Origin: Symsagittifera roscoffensis
Taxonomy: Eukaryota; Xenacoelomorpha; Acoela; Convolutidae
Assembly (NCBI RefSeq): GCF_963678635.1
Contig: NC_087069.1
Location: 47,138,276-47,202,275 of the forward strand
Direction: 5' to 3'
Length of the DNA stretch: 64,000 nt
Position 1 is the first letter of the stretch. Each line of letters starts with the position of its first letter. Below, one piece after another: positions 49,111 to 60,263 of this stretch. A program made the translations under genes and the position numbers. The notes under the pieces were generated by a model that ran no database searches, had not been told where the DNA came from, and saw only the letters and a list, made by a program, of their open reading frames with translations.

Positions 49111-49489
49111 TTGAGTATAGACTGAGTTTAGGTTGCATGCAGGACGGTGTCACACTGAGTGTGTTGTGTGTGATATGTTATATGTTATGTGTTATGTTAT
49201 TAAGACCCTGGGTAAGGAGGTATTAGTGACCATGAATAGCCGAATGACGATCTTAGGAATAGATCCAAAGTTTGGACTGTCCATTCTTAGGTCGAATTCC
49301 AAAACTTAAGTAATAAACTGATTTTAATGTATTTTAAGATCAAAATCTTTTTATCTGACTGTTTTGAATAAGTTTTAATACAAAATTAGAGTAATGCTGA
49401 CAAATGTGATATTCGTGACCTCTTTTCTAGATCCTGACTGATCATTTAATCATTCACCAGATTTCAATTGACTCAAACTGATAACCAAA
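49111..49489 (+). other. AT-rich spacer between macro-like frame and SGNH frame
   Basis: No gene is seen. A short TGTTATATGTTATGTGTTAT run lies near 49,160. The equivalent spacer in the minus copy is 53,493-53,944, which has similar length and an ACATAACA-rich patch, so the spacer is part of the element design. Confidence 0.5.
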
Positions 49490-51105
49490 CCGAATTTAAC
49501 GAAACGGACAACTTCGATTTGGAAGAATTAATGGACCTAGTGGAGGCATACATAGGACCGATGATAGATGCGATCTATCGTCGGCTGATGGATTGAGACT
49601 TCGCTCTGGAGGACCAAGAGTTGGTCATGTTGCTGGTCGCCTTAATAAACATCATAGGGCATGATAACCGTGGGGACCGCCCTACGTAAGTCTTATTGAT
49701 GGCCGCATACGGAGAAAGAGGAGTACTAGACCGCCCAAACATGAGGGTATTGAGGTGGCGAAACGGGCCTCTCAGGAAGTGACTTGGCGATCGAGCCTGC
49801 ATTGGGAAGTTCCAGGACCTACCAAGCAGGTGAGATGCCTCTGCCAACCAGGCCTAGGCCTGGTCTGAGAAGAATGCATCAGGAGATGAACAGCGAGGCT
49901 GCCTCGTCTAGTTTGTAACTGAGAGCAGCTGTGTCCCCAAAGAAGGCGAGAGTAGAAGAAGAAGTTCAGACGAACGAGACCATGCAAGACCTCAACGGAA
50001 CGATAGAAGAACTGGAGAAGATCAAAAGGGAGCTGGATGAAATGACCAAAACCATGCTCAGTATGGAAAAAGACAAAGATATGTGGAAAAGACTGTTTGC
50101 AGATTGCAACATGAAACAGGGTGAAGAAAGTGAGCGCTTGAGGCGAGAGTATAAAGAGCGATCGAAACGGCTGGCGTTGACGACGGCAGTGGAAAAGTGA
50201 TACCTGCAAGGAATGTTCCTCGCGAACTAAGTCAGACAACGGAGGTTTGACCCCCAGCTACAACTGGTCGAGTGACAATCCAGGACCCGAGTGACACCCT
50301 AGGTGACCCAGTCGTGGAGCAAACAGAGAGAAAAATGATAGAAAAAGCTGGACGATTGGTCGCTAATAGGAATGCGCCAGGTTCCAGGGTGACTGCACCC
50401 TGTGGATCAATAGATGATACGGGCAGAGTACAGCTCTCCCAAGAGACGACGGCGAGAACGGGAGTAAGTAACACAACGTTACCGGCAAAGAGCTCTAAGG
50501 TCCAAGACAGGAAGATACGAGAGATGCCGATGAAGAAAGTGTCCCGAGTGATTGACGTGCAGAAGAACAACCAGATGAAGAATAACTGCACAGGAGTTCC
50601 GGACACGGATCCGCGAGCCTGCTGCAATCGATCGACTTGGAGTCCAGCAGTAAACCTGCAGCAACCGCCACTTGGGATATCACATCTGATACTGGGTGAC
50701 AGCTTGGTGAGAGTACTCCAGAATCTGAGGACCTCCTGGATCATTACGGTGATGGCCTTTGGAGGTGCAATGATAGCCCAGCTAATTTGAGTTGTGGAAC
50801 TGATGAACCCAGGGAGGATCCCTAACATAGTGATCCTAATAGAGACGAACAATGTATCTAAAGGCTCAGATGAGGACGAGGCACAATGGGCGTCGATGAT
50901 GGTGTGCCTATTCACTACAATCTGGCAGAAATTCTAGTGCGCGCTACTGACCGTCTGCACTGTACCCATGAGCACGAAAACGTTGACATCGAAAAAGACA
51001 TAATGAAGGAGTCATTAGGTGGAACAACATATTGAGAAATCTGGCGAGTCGGAATGCTAGACGGATGATCCTTATGGACATTGAACACGAGCTGAGAGCT
51101 ATGGA
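49490..51105 (+). pseudogene. Helical, coiled-coil and SGNH-like frame, copy B (fossil)
   Basis: Begins with a helical segment (LEELMDLVEAYIGPMIDAI, about 49,520) that matches LMEFVSASLGATLDEIYQRL in the minus copy. A coiled coil follows (EELEKIKRELDEMTKTML, about 50,010). At 50,688 it encodes LILGDSLVRVLQNL, then VMAFGGAMIAQLI and VILIETNNVSKG (about 50,830): SGNH blocks I, II and III in order. SGNH hydrolases are Ser-dependent esterases or lipases of flavodoxin-like fold. It ends abruptly near 51,105, where the minus-strand copy begins. Broken. Confidence 0.6.
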
Positions 51106-53492
51106 TGCTTGTTGTTGGGCTGTTCTTATGATGCTTATGTTGGGCTTATTCTCTGTCACAAGTTTGCCCCTCTGAGAAGGTGGTGTCAATTCGCTGGCTC
51201 TCCGACGGACGTCCGTGAGAGATCGGGTATTCAAAGGCCCAAAGTTATTGTCCTGAGGCAATCCACCAAGGTCCAAAAACCTGAGCGTGGTCGCGGAGCT
51301 AAACTGGTCCTGTTCCGCTAACAGCCAGTCCACGCCCGGTATCCTGTATAATCCCGACACTGTGGGATTATCTCCACCCATCATCCCCTTTGCATCCATT
51401 CGATACGTCAATGTGTTCATGCTCAAGTTCGTTGACATGTCCTATTTATACTGTCCCCAACCGCTGGGATCTGGACGGTTCCAAGGCAGCACGCTGCTTG
51501 GCTCAACTTATTCCGCCGGCGTGGCGCCCGTCGACGGGTTTCCTGTAGAAGCAGCAGTTGCCGTGGCTGGCTGGTTACTCGTCCTCGAAATAGTCTGAGA
51601 GCTGGTCTGAATCTGATCAATTGATCTCCCAAGGCTCTCCAAATTTTGTCTTCTAGGGGGGGGGGAGCAGTCCTCAACCGTTCTCTCACATCTGAACTTG
51701 GAGAAACGGGAGCGTTGCACCAATTTCCATTACCAGGGGCCCTATGCGATTGGCGAGTGTTTCCGGCACATTGCACCTCACTCTACCTCCTCCAGTCGAA
51801 CTGGTCCGAGCCAGTGAGTCGGTTGTCCTCAATTCTTGCTCCATTTCCCTCATCCGTTATCCAACAGCTCCCTTTCTGGGTATGAAGTGTATCCCATCTC
51901 GGTGAGCGAGAGATGATCAATCATGCGCCGCATGTTCTCAAGATCCATGAGTCACAGCTCGCTGGGGTTATTTCTCGCCGGACTGCGGGTCATCTCGTTC
52001 CACCGGGTCACGTTGCAATTCATAAAATCGGCTACCGGCGTACCCAACTCCGGGTTCTGCGGTATCGTGCTCAGCAATACAAGTCTGGGCCTGTATTTCT
52101 ACTTCAGCTCGTTCAGAAGGCAGACCAGTAGGGACTCCCACTTGCCCTCTGGGGTTAAAGGGGTTCCTCGAAACGTCATTTGTCCTGAACATTATCACCA
52201 AAGTTTCTAGGTGATCCTCGCCCTGGAACTCCATCATCTTGATAACCTGAGCCACGGAGGACCCTCCAAAAGAAAGAACAGTGGTCTGACCACTGACAAA
52301 GATCTCGTTCAGATCCCTCACTAGACTATCTCCCACAACCAAATGACGACTCCCTGGGGGAATGGCAGGGTTCCAGCTCATATCATTCAGACAAACTCGA
52401 GGATGCTCCGCGGCTACTTGTACGAATGGGTTGTTTACCGTTAGGTTCTCCCTGTGTCCACTACACGATACTTCCGGGTCGTTTCGCCGTGTGTAGTCCC
52501 TGTTGGTACTATGGCTCTCGGTATTCGCTCCGAGCTACTCGAGGAACGATCAAGGCGTTGGAAAGGGACGACCCTATCCAGCGTCCGGCCAGTGGTCCTG
52601 TTGATCTCATTCATCGCTGCTCTAGCCACCTGATTGAATGACTCCTGAAACTGGGGAGCCAGATAGGTGTCTGAAGGATCCGGTATCGTGTTCCGCGGAT
52701 TCAGGACAGACTGTGATGTCTGCTGAGGAGCCCCGGGCTCTCTCGGAGCTCACAGTTCCTGTGCCTTCGTCTTGAGACGTGTTTCCCTGGATCCATCCGA
52801 AGAGCTCATCGTCACCAGAACCTCTGTCGACACTTGGCTCACCCTTGCTATATACGACTCTTTCAGGTGTTTTATCTCTTGTTCTTTGAAGGCTTTTTTC
52901 ATATGTCGAACTTCTTCTTCCACTCTTCAATTTCTCGAGCTACTGCCCTGTATTCCTGCAGCTTGGCACACAGCTCGCTCTGATCTTTTTCCTTCTTCTC
53001 CAACGTCTCAATCGTCTCCGAGGTCTGGATCACTTTCTCATTCATCCTCACTCTCTTCAGTGGAAGACAAGCCGTTGGAGAATCTGCTGAGTGTGACGGG
53101 TCCGGCCCATCCCGTAGTCTCATCGCTCCGATGAGGGGCTGGACTGGCTGAACAGGTAGGGGCATCTCACCTAGTCGGTGATCCCTTTGCTCGCCTAGTC
53201 CCGGCTCACGAGCCAAGTCGTGGCCAGACATTTCTCCTCGCCGCCATCTCATCAGTCGGTTTCGACCTCTCTCGGTGGTCCCGGACTCACCGAAGGCCAG
53301 CATCAACACTACTTCAGTGGGGCGATTCCTTGACCCTCTCGTCCTTACGCATTGAGGAGCGCGACCACAAACATCGCCAGTCCCTGGTATTCTTGTGCAA
53401 AGTCACAATCAATCAGCCGCTGATATATTTCGTCCAGAGTTGCTCCTAGACTCGCTGAGACAAATTCCATCAAGTCATTTGTGTCACCCATC
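51105..53492 (-). pseudogene. Helical, coiled-coil and SGNH/GDSL-like frame, copy C (fossil)
   Basis: Starts at a plausible ATG (MGDTNDLMEFVSASLGATLD, 53,492). A coiled-coil and acidic part follows (TIETLEKKEKDQSELCAKL, about 53,000). The clearest SGNH part is at 52,350-51,850: HLVVGDSLVRDLNEIF (block I GDSL), TTVLSFGGSSVAQVIKMMEF (block II), and VIMFRTNDVSRNP (block III TND, about 52,180). Further on, a DH pair in RMIDHLSLTEMGY could be block V. After that comes low-complexity Ser/Thr/Ala sequence and WLLAEQDQFSSATTL, shared with copy A. Position and order are the same as copy B. Esterase activity is only inferred from the motifs. Broken. Confidence 0.62.
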
Positions 53493-53944
53493 TTTCTATT
53501 GTGTGTATCTTGTCGTCGTGTTCTTTTGCTTCTTCAAGTCAATAAAAAAAATTGGATCAATCAAGATCTAAAAAGCCAGTCACGACTTAAAACCATCACT
53601 TCATGCCGTTCCATTTCCAGTATAAAACATCATTCACCTCTTTTAAAAAAATATTCATGGAAATTCACTCTCGTTCATGATTTAAAAACTAGCACCAAGG
53701 TGGATCATCCACCTGCAATCTTATCAAGATAACACACATGAGCGCTGTCACCTTCAGTACCTGGAGTGTTCCAGTTCTCTTTGGTATCGACGTCACATAA
53801 AACATTTCCTAACAATAATATAACACATAAACATCACATATTCACACCTTTACATATAACATGATCCCTGGTAGCTAACCTAAAATTTAATTCTAATGCC
53901 TATGAAGAGAACTTAAAAAAAACACTTATCGCCGAATGCAACTC
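53493..53944 (-). other. Spacer between macro-like frame and SGNH frame (minus copy)
   Basis: AT-rich, with no frame of note. It corresponds to 49,111-49,489 in the plus-strand copy and could hold a second promoter or a splice acceptor for the SGNH frame. No motif proves this. Confidence 0.4.
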
Positions 53945-54724
53945 CTAGCATATGCTCAGATAGTACTTTTTATGTACGTACACCTCTTTGTCAGTTTCCG
54001 AAAATATCACGTGTACAAGGGCATATAACTCTCTCGGATGTAGCTTTTCCCTATTGCAATCATAGACTGGTAACGAGAGGGAGGTCACTCCTCTCTCAAC
54101 CAGAAAATCCCTAAGTCGAGTCAAGGCCAATACCAAACTCTTTGGATTCACGTCTTGCTTATCAGTGGCCTTAGTAACCAGAAAACACAAATATCTCCCT
54201 GGTATCAGTGATGAAACAGAGGGCAGCGCTATAATCCCTCCCACACCAGGCCTCTGTTTCCATAAGAACTCGATATTCTTATACTCTCTTTTAAAATCAG
54301 CCGCTAATGCCGTTTTGAAGCTTACATCCGCGGTTATCGCTGTAGCGCATGTACGTTCCGTGAGTATGAAATCGCTGTCAGTTATGACGACATTGTTTGA
54401 ATAATGGTTCGGTAGGTCAAAATAAGATGCAGAAGTTCGTCCAAAAGGTTGTTTTTTTTTAGCGTTTTCGCCCTCCGTTTCCAGTTCTCCGGTTTCCCTT
54501 GCCGACTTTAATTTTTTAATGATCAGATTTTTGTTGTAGGCGAGTCCTACCCCCACTCCTCGGACAAAAATATCCATCGACGTCCCGGTCGATCGCCCAA
54601 AATCGAGCAGATCGAGGTTGGATTCCGGAACGCGTAGAGGACCATCTGGAGCGACCCAGTTGGACTCAGTATTGTCATGGCTGACGTATTTGATGCCGTC
54701 TTTATCGACATCCTGAATCGTCAA
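53945..54724 (-). CDS. Macro-domain-like protein encoded by the second Ty3-type family (259 codons)
   Basis: A 259-codon open frame. Residues 46-75 are a family-specific segment (TGTSMDIFVRGVGVGL). Residues 111-253 align to the human OARD1/yeast Poa1 type macro domain in two long ungapped blocks. ITADVSFKTALAADFKREY (130-148) sits under OARD1 ISEDCRMGAGIAVLFKKKF. GRYLCFLVTKATDKQ followed by RGVTSLSLPV (176-220) sits under GRYIYYLITKK followed by NGVTDLSMPR, with exactly 29 residues between the two TK and VT landmarks in both. It ends EVYVHKKYYL. Known relatives bind ADP-ribose and remove it from acidic residues. The glycine-rich ligand loops look diverged in both copies here, so binding or catalysis is uncertain. 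It lies right after the integrase tail. The OARD1 comparison is from memory. Confidence 0.7.
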   Translation of the reverse strand: MTIQDVDKDGIKYVSHDNTESNWVAPDGPLRVPESNLDLLDFGRSTGTSMDIFVRGVGVGLAYNKNLIIKKLKSARETGELETEGENAKKKQPFGRTSASYFDLPNHYSNNVVITDSDFILTERTCATAITADVSFKTALAADFKREYKNIEFLWKQRPGVGGIIALPSVSSLIPGRYLCFLVTKATDKQDVNPKSLVLALTRLRDFLVERGVTSLSLPVYDCNREKLHPRELYALVHVIFSETDKEVYVHKKYYLSIC

Positions 54725-54760
54725 GATTGTCTCTTTAGGATATGTCGGCAGATCGTGGAA

Positions 54761-55408
54761 TCATTCTAGCACTCGCAAGTTTGTTAATTCTTGCTCATGA
54801 GTGTGCTCCACCTCTGGTTCGAACTCTACTTCTGGTTCGCAGCGATCGTCAATCCAATCATGAACCATATCATTGATTAAGTCGATCTCTTGTGTCACCG
54901 CTACTTCATCCAGTCCCACCAGCGAGTCCATCATATCGCTTAAAACTATCCTGTCTATGACGAAATCCTCGCCATACCGTTTGTACTTATTCTTGTTCCT
55001 TCCTTTCTTGCTCTGCCGTGTCTCCACGGTGAAAGGAAGTTCAGGATGTACTCCTTTGTCAATTTCAGTTTTTTCTGGGCAGTCCCAGTCCTCTTCGGCA
55101 TAAGGCAGAGTTTCGTCGTCCGCCTTCACTCGGTCGGTCAACTCCAGCTCCAGTGGCAGATCGCATTTATCTACCACCTCATTCCCGTCATTTTTGTCGC
55201 GCGTACCTCTTTCATTCACTTCACAAGCAGGATCCACTTTCAAATAGTCTCCCTCCTGCATGTCAGCTGGGATGCACCAGTCGTCTGATGAGGCATTGTA
55301 AGGTTTGACTTTTTCGTAACGAGCTGCTCGTCCGATGCTCAATCGATAAAAACGACCTCCTTGGCGCAGTTCTATTATTTGAAATGGACCACGCCATTTT
55401 TTCAGCAA
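54761..55408 (-). pseudogene. Post-integrase tail of the minus-strand element
   Basis: Begins LKKWRGPFQIIELRQGGRFY, the integrase C-terminal beta domain typical of Ty3-type Pol, and ends in a strongly acidic 150-codon region (VEFEPEVEHTHEQELTNLRV). The plus-strand copy has the same order (LKKWRGPFMITEVHQEGRF near 47,708). It links integrase to the macro-like domain. Confidence 0.7.
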
Positions 55409-56450
55409 TTTTTTTGCTTCATTTTGGTGGAACTACTTCCTGGAACACCCAGACATAATCGCCAACCGAGTAGGTTTTTACATCTGCAATCCTTTTATCA
55501 AATCTCCTTTTTGTCTAAATTGCGCCTGTTGCGTGTTCCTCCTGCATAAGTCATTGAGGACATGCTGCCTTCTAATAACATCACGCACGTATGTTTGTGG
55601 TGCTGTTTTCTTCCCTTCATACTCAGGGTAGTAGAACGTTAACGGAACAGCTTTTTCGTAACCAGTTAGCATCATAAGCGGACTTATTCCCGTGGTGGAA
55701 TGCTCTAAGCTATTGTAAGCGCCCATCACTTGCGGTAATTGTCTATCCCAGTCATCCATGTAGCGTGAGCAACAAACTCTCAACATGGATAAGTGATCGA
55801 GTGGGCCTGTGCCACCTGCGATCTCTTCATTAATTCCTTCGTGAGATCACCAAGGAATGATTTGCCATTGTCTGATTGGAATATGCTGGACAGCCGTGTC
55901 ATGTTATCCAGACATGTATCAAGTGATCGCACGTTTATTCCGCTGACCCTGCCATGCAGGGGGCTGCCTCTGCATATTTCTTGAAATAATCGATCATTAC
56001 CGGCACCTGAATGTAGCCCGTGGCTGTCATGCATATCTTCTGATGATCAATTTGCACTTCCGTGAATCTTGATGATTCTCTTGACTGCAGGGGTAACCTT
56101 AGTTTCCTGGGGTCCTTCACCTTGATGGCCCATCTGATCATGTGATCGAAAGAGCAATTCGGTCTGGTATAACTGTGTTAACACTATTGACTTATACTTG
56201 TAAAGGACTTTGTCCTCCTCCCTGCGTTTACAAGATATGATTCCGTCTTTGTTCAGGTACATCAAATCCTTTCTCTTCATGTAAAACTGCTTCAAGATCT
56301 TATAGCTGTCTTCCTCTAAATCTCCTTTGTCAGGTGCTCCAATCTCAATCCATCTCTTCAGATTGCTCGCCATTCTATCATTTCGCTGAGCCCTTAGGAG
56401 ATCCGACAGCCGGTATCTGGTTTTCAGATACGTCTTTACCACGTTCAATC
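55400..56450 (-). pseudogene. pol: Pol, integrase part (minus-strand element)
   Basis: The N-terminal zinc-binding region is represented by LLFRSHDQMGHQG (about 56,130) and the DDE core by VQIDHQKICM (about 56,060) and FQSDNGKSFLGDLTKELMKR (about 55,870). The third acidic position region and MLRVCCSRYMDDWDRQLPQV, MGAYNSLEHSTTGISPLMML follow to about 55,650. The family is Ty3/gypsy. Broken. Confidence 0.8.
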
Positions 56451-56699
56451 GTCCGCTTATTACCTCCGGGGCATGGGCATCAACCGTCTATTTGTTACAA
56501 GTACATATCTTCTTCAAGTGTTTTACCTCCTGCACAGATGGCTCCAGGTTGGTACGGACGACAGTACCATGTGGTAGTAATCTGGTTGGGCGTTTCGACA
56601 GAGCTATCAGTTCAAGATTATCTGTTGCATTATCCACTGCAGTGCCCTCCTCATCGGAGGTATATCTATTTTTTTCCGGCTCCTGATGCATTTCCCGTC

Positions 56700-57620
56700 C
56701 AGCCCGCGCTGTTTTCATTCCACCAACAAGGATTGAATCGTAATCTCCGAAACATCAGAATTGGAAGTAGTCTCAGATGTGTTCTCCCAGGAGTGGGGCC
56801 TCGAGGCATCACTCGTGCCGATGGATTCCTCATCATTATGTTCCAACCTGTCTGTGATGTTTCTCGACTCCCCGGACATAATTCTGTCTCTTGGTCGCTT
56901 TGAATCCGGCTCCCCGGACAACATTCTCTCCCTTGGTTGTCCTAACATTTTCTCCCCGGACAAGTCATCCTGTACGGGTTCGAAAGTGCCTGACTCCCCG
57001 GACATTGTCTCGTCTCCGGATGAACAATCCGAGCTCGGCTCATACTCTTCCCTTGCATCCGTGAAGTGTACTTTTCTCGTGAAGATGGATTTCGACTGGA
57101 CTCTGACTTCTTCAGTTGCTTGGACCTGGGTCGATGTCTGATGTTCTGTGAACGAAGTCCTCCACAAGACATCCTTCGGCATTGAGTTCACCAGCTGGTT
57201 CAATATCGACCGGCAATCCCGTTCAACACCTCGACTGCGAAGGGTCACTGGCCTCTTTTCTGTTCTCTCAGTGACGGTCAACCGCTGAATGGTTTCCATC
57301 CACTCATGATTATGCCTTTCTGCTTCCCTATCTAGCAAGTCACGGAGCTTCTACGTGACGTCCGCGCCACGGTCACTGTCCTATTTGGCAGGGCTATGCT
57401 GTTTATACCCAACCTGGTAAGCTCTTGCTGTATCAGATTGGATCGGACTAGCAGATCTAGCAGAACAGGCTCACCCCTGGCCAAAACCTTAATCTCAGCG
57501 GCCGTCTCCACCGGAAGTTCAGGGTGTCCTGGTATGGGGAATAAAAATCCGCATCCGATTTCTGCTTGGTTAGCCTGTTTCTCATGTAATCGCTCGTAGA
57601 ACTCTGTCTTTTTACTGAGA
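56700..57620 (-). pseudogene. Acidic Ser/Glu/Asp-rich linker between RNase H and integrase (minus-strand element)
   Basis: Contains repeated wording of the type MSGESGTFEPVQDDLSGEK, MLSGEPDSKRPRDRIMSGES (about 56,850-57,010). The plus-strand copy has comparable LSGE-like repeats near 45,690-45,780. The linker is unusually long for a Ty3 Pol, where integrase normally follows RNase H closely. Its role is unknown. Confidence 0.6.
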
Positions 57621-57624
57621 CTGT

Positions 57625-58940
57625 CAGCCTTCTGGTGCTTGTCACAGGTACGGTGCTCTATGATCATGTGGTATTCGTCCAGCCGCACGATCCAACGACC
57701 AATATAACTTTGATCCATCGAATAGGATTTCAGCCAGGCAAGAGCACGATTATCCTTATACTTAAAGGGAGCACTCCCCAAATACGCTCTGTGTTTTTTC
57801 CACGAACTGATCACCGCGAACATCTCAGCTTTTGGTGCGCCGTACTTCATCTCAAAATCGCTCAGAAACTTACTTCCATAGACTATCGCATGGAGAACCG
57901 TTCTCCCGTTCTACTCTTGCTCCTGGTGAAGTCTCGTCGATATCGCAAGCACTGATGCATCCGTGTCTAACACAAACCTCCCCTTCTCTGTTGGCATGCC
58001 GAAGACCGGTGCCTCGCACAGTTCGCGTTTAATGTTTTCAAATGAAACCTGTGCCTCATCAGTCCAAGTGAATTTTTTTCCCTTGTCTCTCATCAACTGC
58101 TGCATGGGGTATATCTTATCGGCGTATCCCTTGATGAACTCTCGATATTAGTTAGCAAACCACTCGATAAGAGTTAGCAAAAAGCTCATCAGTTGCGTGT
58201 CTGTCTTAGGTGCCTTTCAGGTCAAGACTGCTTCGATTGCTTCGGGATCCGGTCTTACTCCATGCTTATCTACAAGGCGGCTCAGATACTTTATTGAGTC
58301 TCTGAGGATTTCACACTTGCAGGGTTTACATTTCATGCCCGCCTATTCATGCAAGTTAACACTTTATCCCACCTCTCTATATGATACTCCAGTGTTGGTG
58401 TAGCTATCAAGACATCATCGACATAACGCATGATGAGGTTCCCGTATTTCTTTGTTATATTCGTGAGTGGCTGGGCCATAAGTCGATGGAATGTGGCCGT
58501 CGCGTTGCACTATCCGAACGGCATCCTCTTTCACTGCAACAATCCCAGCTCGCACGCGAAGCCCGTTTTCTCCCGATCTTGTTTTCTGCGTGGCACTTGC
58601 CAGAACGCAGAGCCCACATCCAACGTCATGAAGAACTTGGCGTCCCTCAGCTTGGAAAGGCTCTCATTGATGCGGGGAATCGACTATGCGTCCTAGATCG
58701 TCACTGAGTTCAAGTAACGGAAATCACATCATAACCTGAGTTGACCCCTTCTTCTTAGCCATGACCACGCCACAAGCCCACGGGTACTTCGACGGCTCAA
58801 TCATGTCGTACTCCTTAGCATCTCGATTTCTTTCCTGCACGCTTCTGACTTATGTGGGGTCTTTCTCCTCGCCCCTTCCCTATGAGGTACCGAGCCTTCT
58901 TCTATCTCATTTGCGAATTCTACAAAATTGCAGCAACCTA
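57625..58940 (-). pseudogene. pol: Pol, reverse transcriptase and RNase H parts (minus-strand element)
   Basis: RT wording on the minus strand includes LSKLRDAKFF (about 58,655) and the catalytic-box region at about 58,425. FTWTDEAQVSFENIKRELCE (about 58,070) and RFVLDTDASVLAIS (about 57,985) mark the start of RNase H. KYGAPKAEMFAVISSWKKHR (about 57,850) and IIEHRTCDKHQKADSLSKK (about 57,660) mark its later part. The order and wording match the plus-strand copy at 44,050-45,110. Broken. Confidence 0.8.
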
Positions 58941-60250
58941 CGTCGGTCTTATGCTTCGAAAAAAAAATGCATTCCGATTTAGCACCGCCCTAAGCGAATC
59001 TAGTTCTTTGTGCGATATTTTACCCTTCAGAAGTTCTATCGCGGGCAGGACATGTTTATTTGCTGCTAACTCTGTTTCTGTTGGTCTCCCGGGAAAATTC
59101 GAAAAACTAGACAACCCATCATCTGTCTCCGACTTCATTGAAAACAATTTCTTAGAAGATTTCAATTCATTCATTCTCTTCAGTATACTTTCCTGTATCG
59201 CGTGCAGGGGACAATTAGTTTCGGAGGCAATGCGTAGCCAAGTTTCTTTCCCCTCTGTATTGTCACTGTGGTTGCTTCTGTGTTCAACAACAAACTCACA
59301 CTCAGTCAGCTCTGAATGAGGAAGAAGCTTCTTCCTGAAATAGCCGAGCTCTTACTGTTAGGATTTGGTACCAGGCACACTGTGTGTCGTTACTGAGTTC
59401 ATTCAAGTTTCTGATGCTAAACGTCGCTACTACGGCTTGGTTTGGCTTCAATCTAACTTTTCGATCCAGGAAAATTGGCACTTTTGCCTGATTAATTAAG
59501 ATCTTTTTAATAGGTTTCTTTTCATAATTCCTCTCAGGGTCTTTGATCCTGATCAACCCATCGTTGAGGTCGATCGTGACATCATAATTGCGTACGAAGT
59601 CCCTGCCCAGGATGAATTGATCGGATTCATCCAAATTTTCCACTGCCAGGAAGCTCATCTAAAGATGTCTTCCTTCAAGCTGCAGTGATATAATCGGGGT
59701 CCGGCCTGATTGGCAACTGCCAGTCTGATGTTTGTCGGTATCAAACCCGAACTGTCGAAGCCCATTTAAGTCCAAGTGCTGACTGGCATGACGCTGACCA
59801 CTGCTCCCGTGTCTAACAGTTCTTTTACTGAAAGCTGCCTGCCATGCACATCTAGCACATGTGCTGCCAGATCGGATCCGCAACCAATGTAAACTGCATC
59901 TGCTCAAACATGGCGTTATGTCCGATTCGTCGCACCTTCAGCTCGTCTCGACCAATGTATATCCGGCCTACTTGATCAATTGCATCCGTCACGTGAGCCT
60001 TCGTGTAGATGTTAATGCCGTCCACATTCATCGGAATCGGATATGGGCCATGGACTTCGACGTAATGTCCATCTACTCTCATTAGTCTTGGACCTCCTGT
60101 CGTGAGCAGCGCTCGCACTGCCCTGGAGTCCAACTTGGGATCCTTTTCCCTCAGGTAGTCCGCATAAATGTCCAGGTGTACCAGCGTGAATTCGGACGGT
60201 TCATTCAAGTTCTTGACCACCTGGTGTCCTGCGACTGAAATAATCGACAT
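58940..60250 (-). pseudogene. Protease region (minus-strand element)
   Basis: A leading segment (MSIISVAGHQVVKNLNEPSE, 60,250) ends in the aspartic protease active-site wording VKELLDTGAVVSVMP (about 59,825). The flap and second loop appear as QFILGRDFVRNYDVTIDLND (about 59,615). Downstream linker residues include KVRLKPNQAVVATFSI and run toward RT. The family is Ty3/gypsy. Broken. Confidence 0.75.
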
Positions 60251-60263
60251 TATCTTCGTTCGT

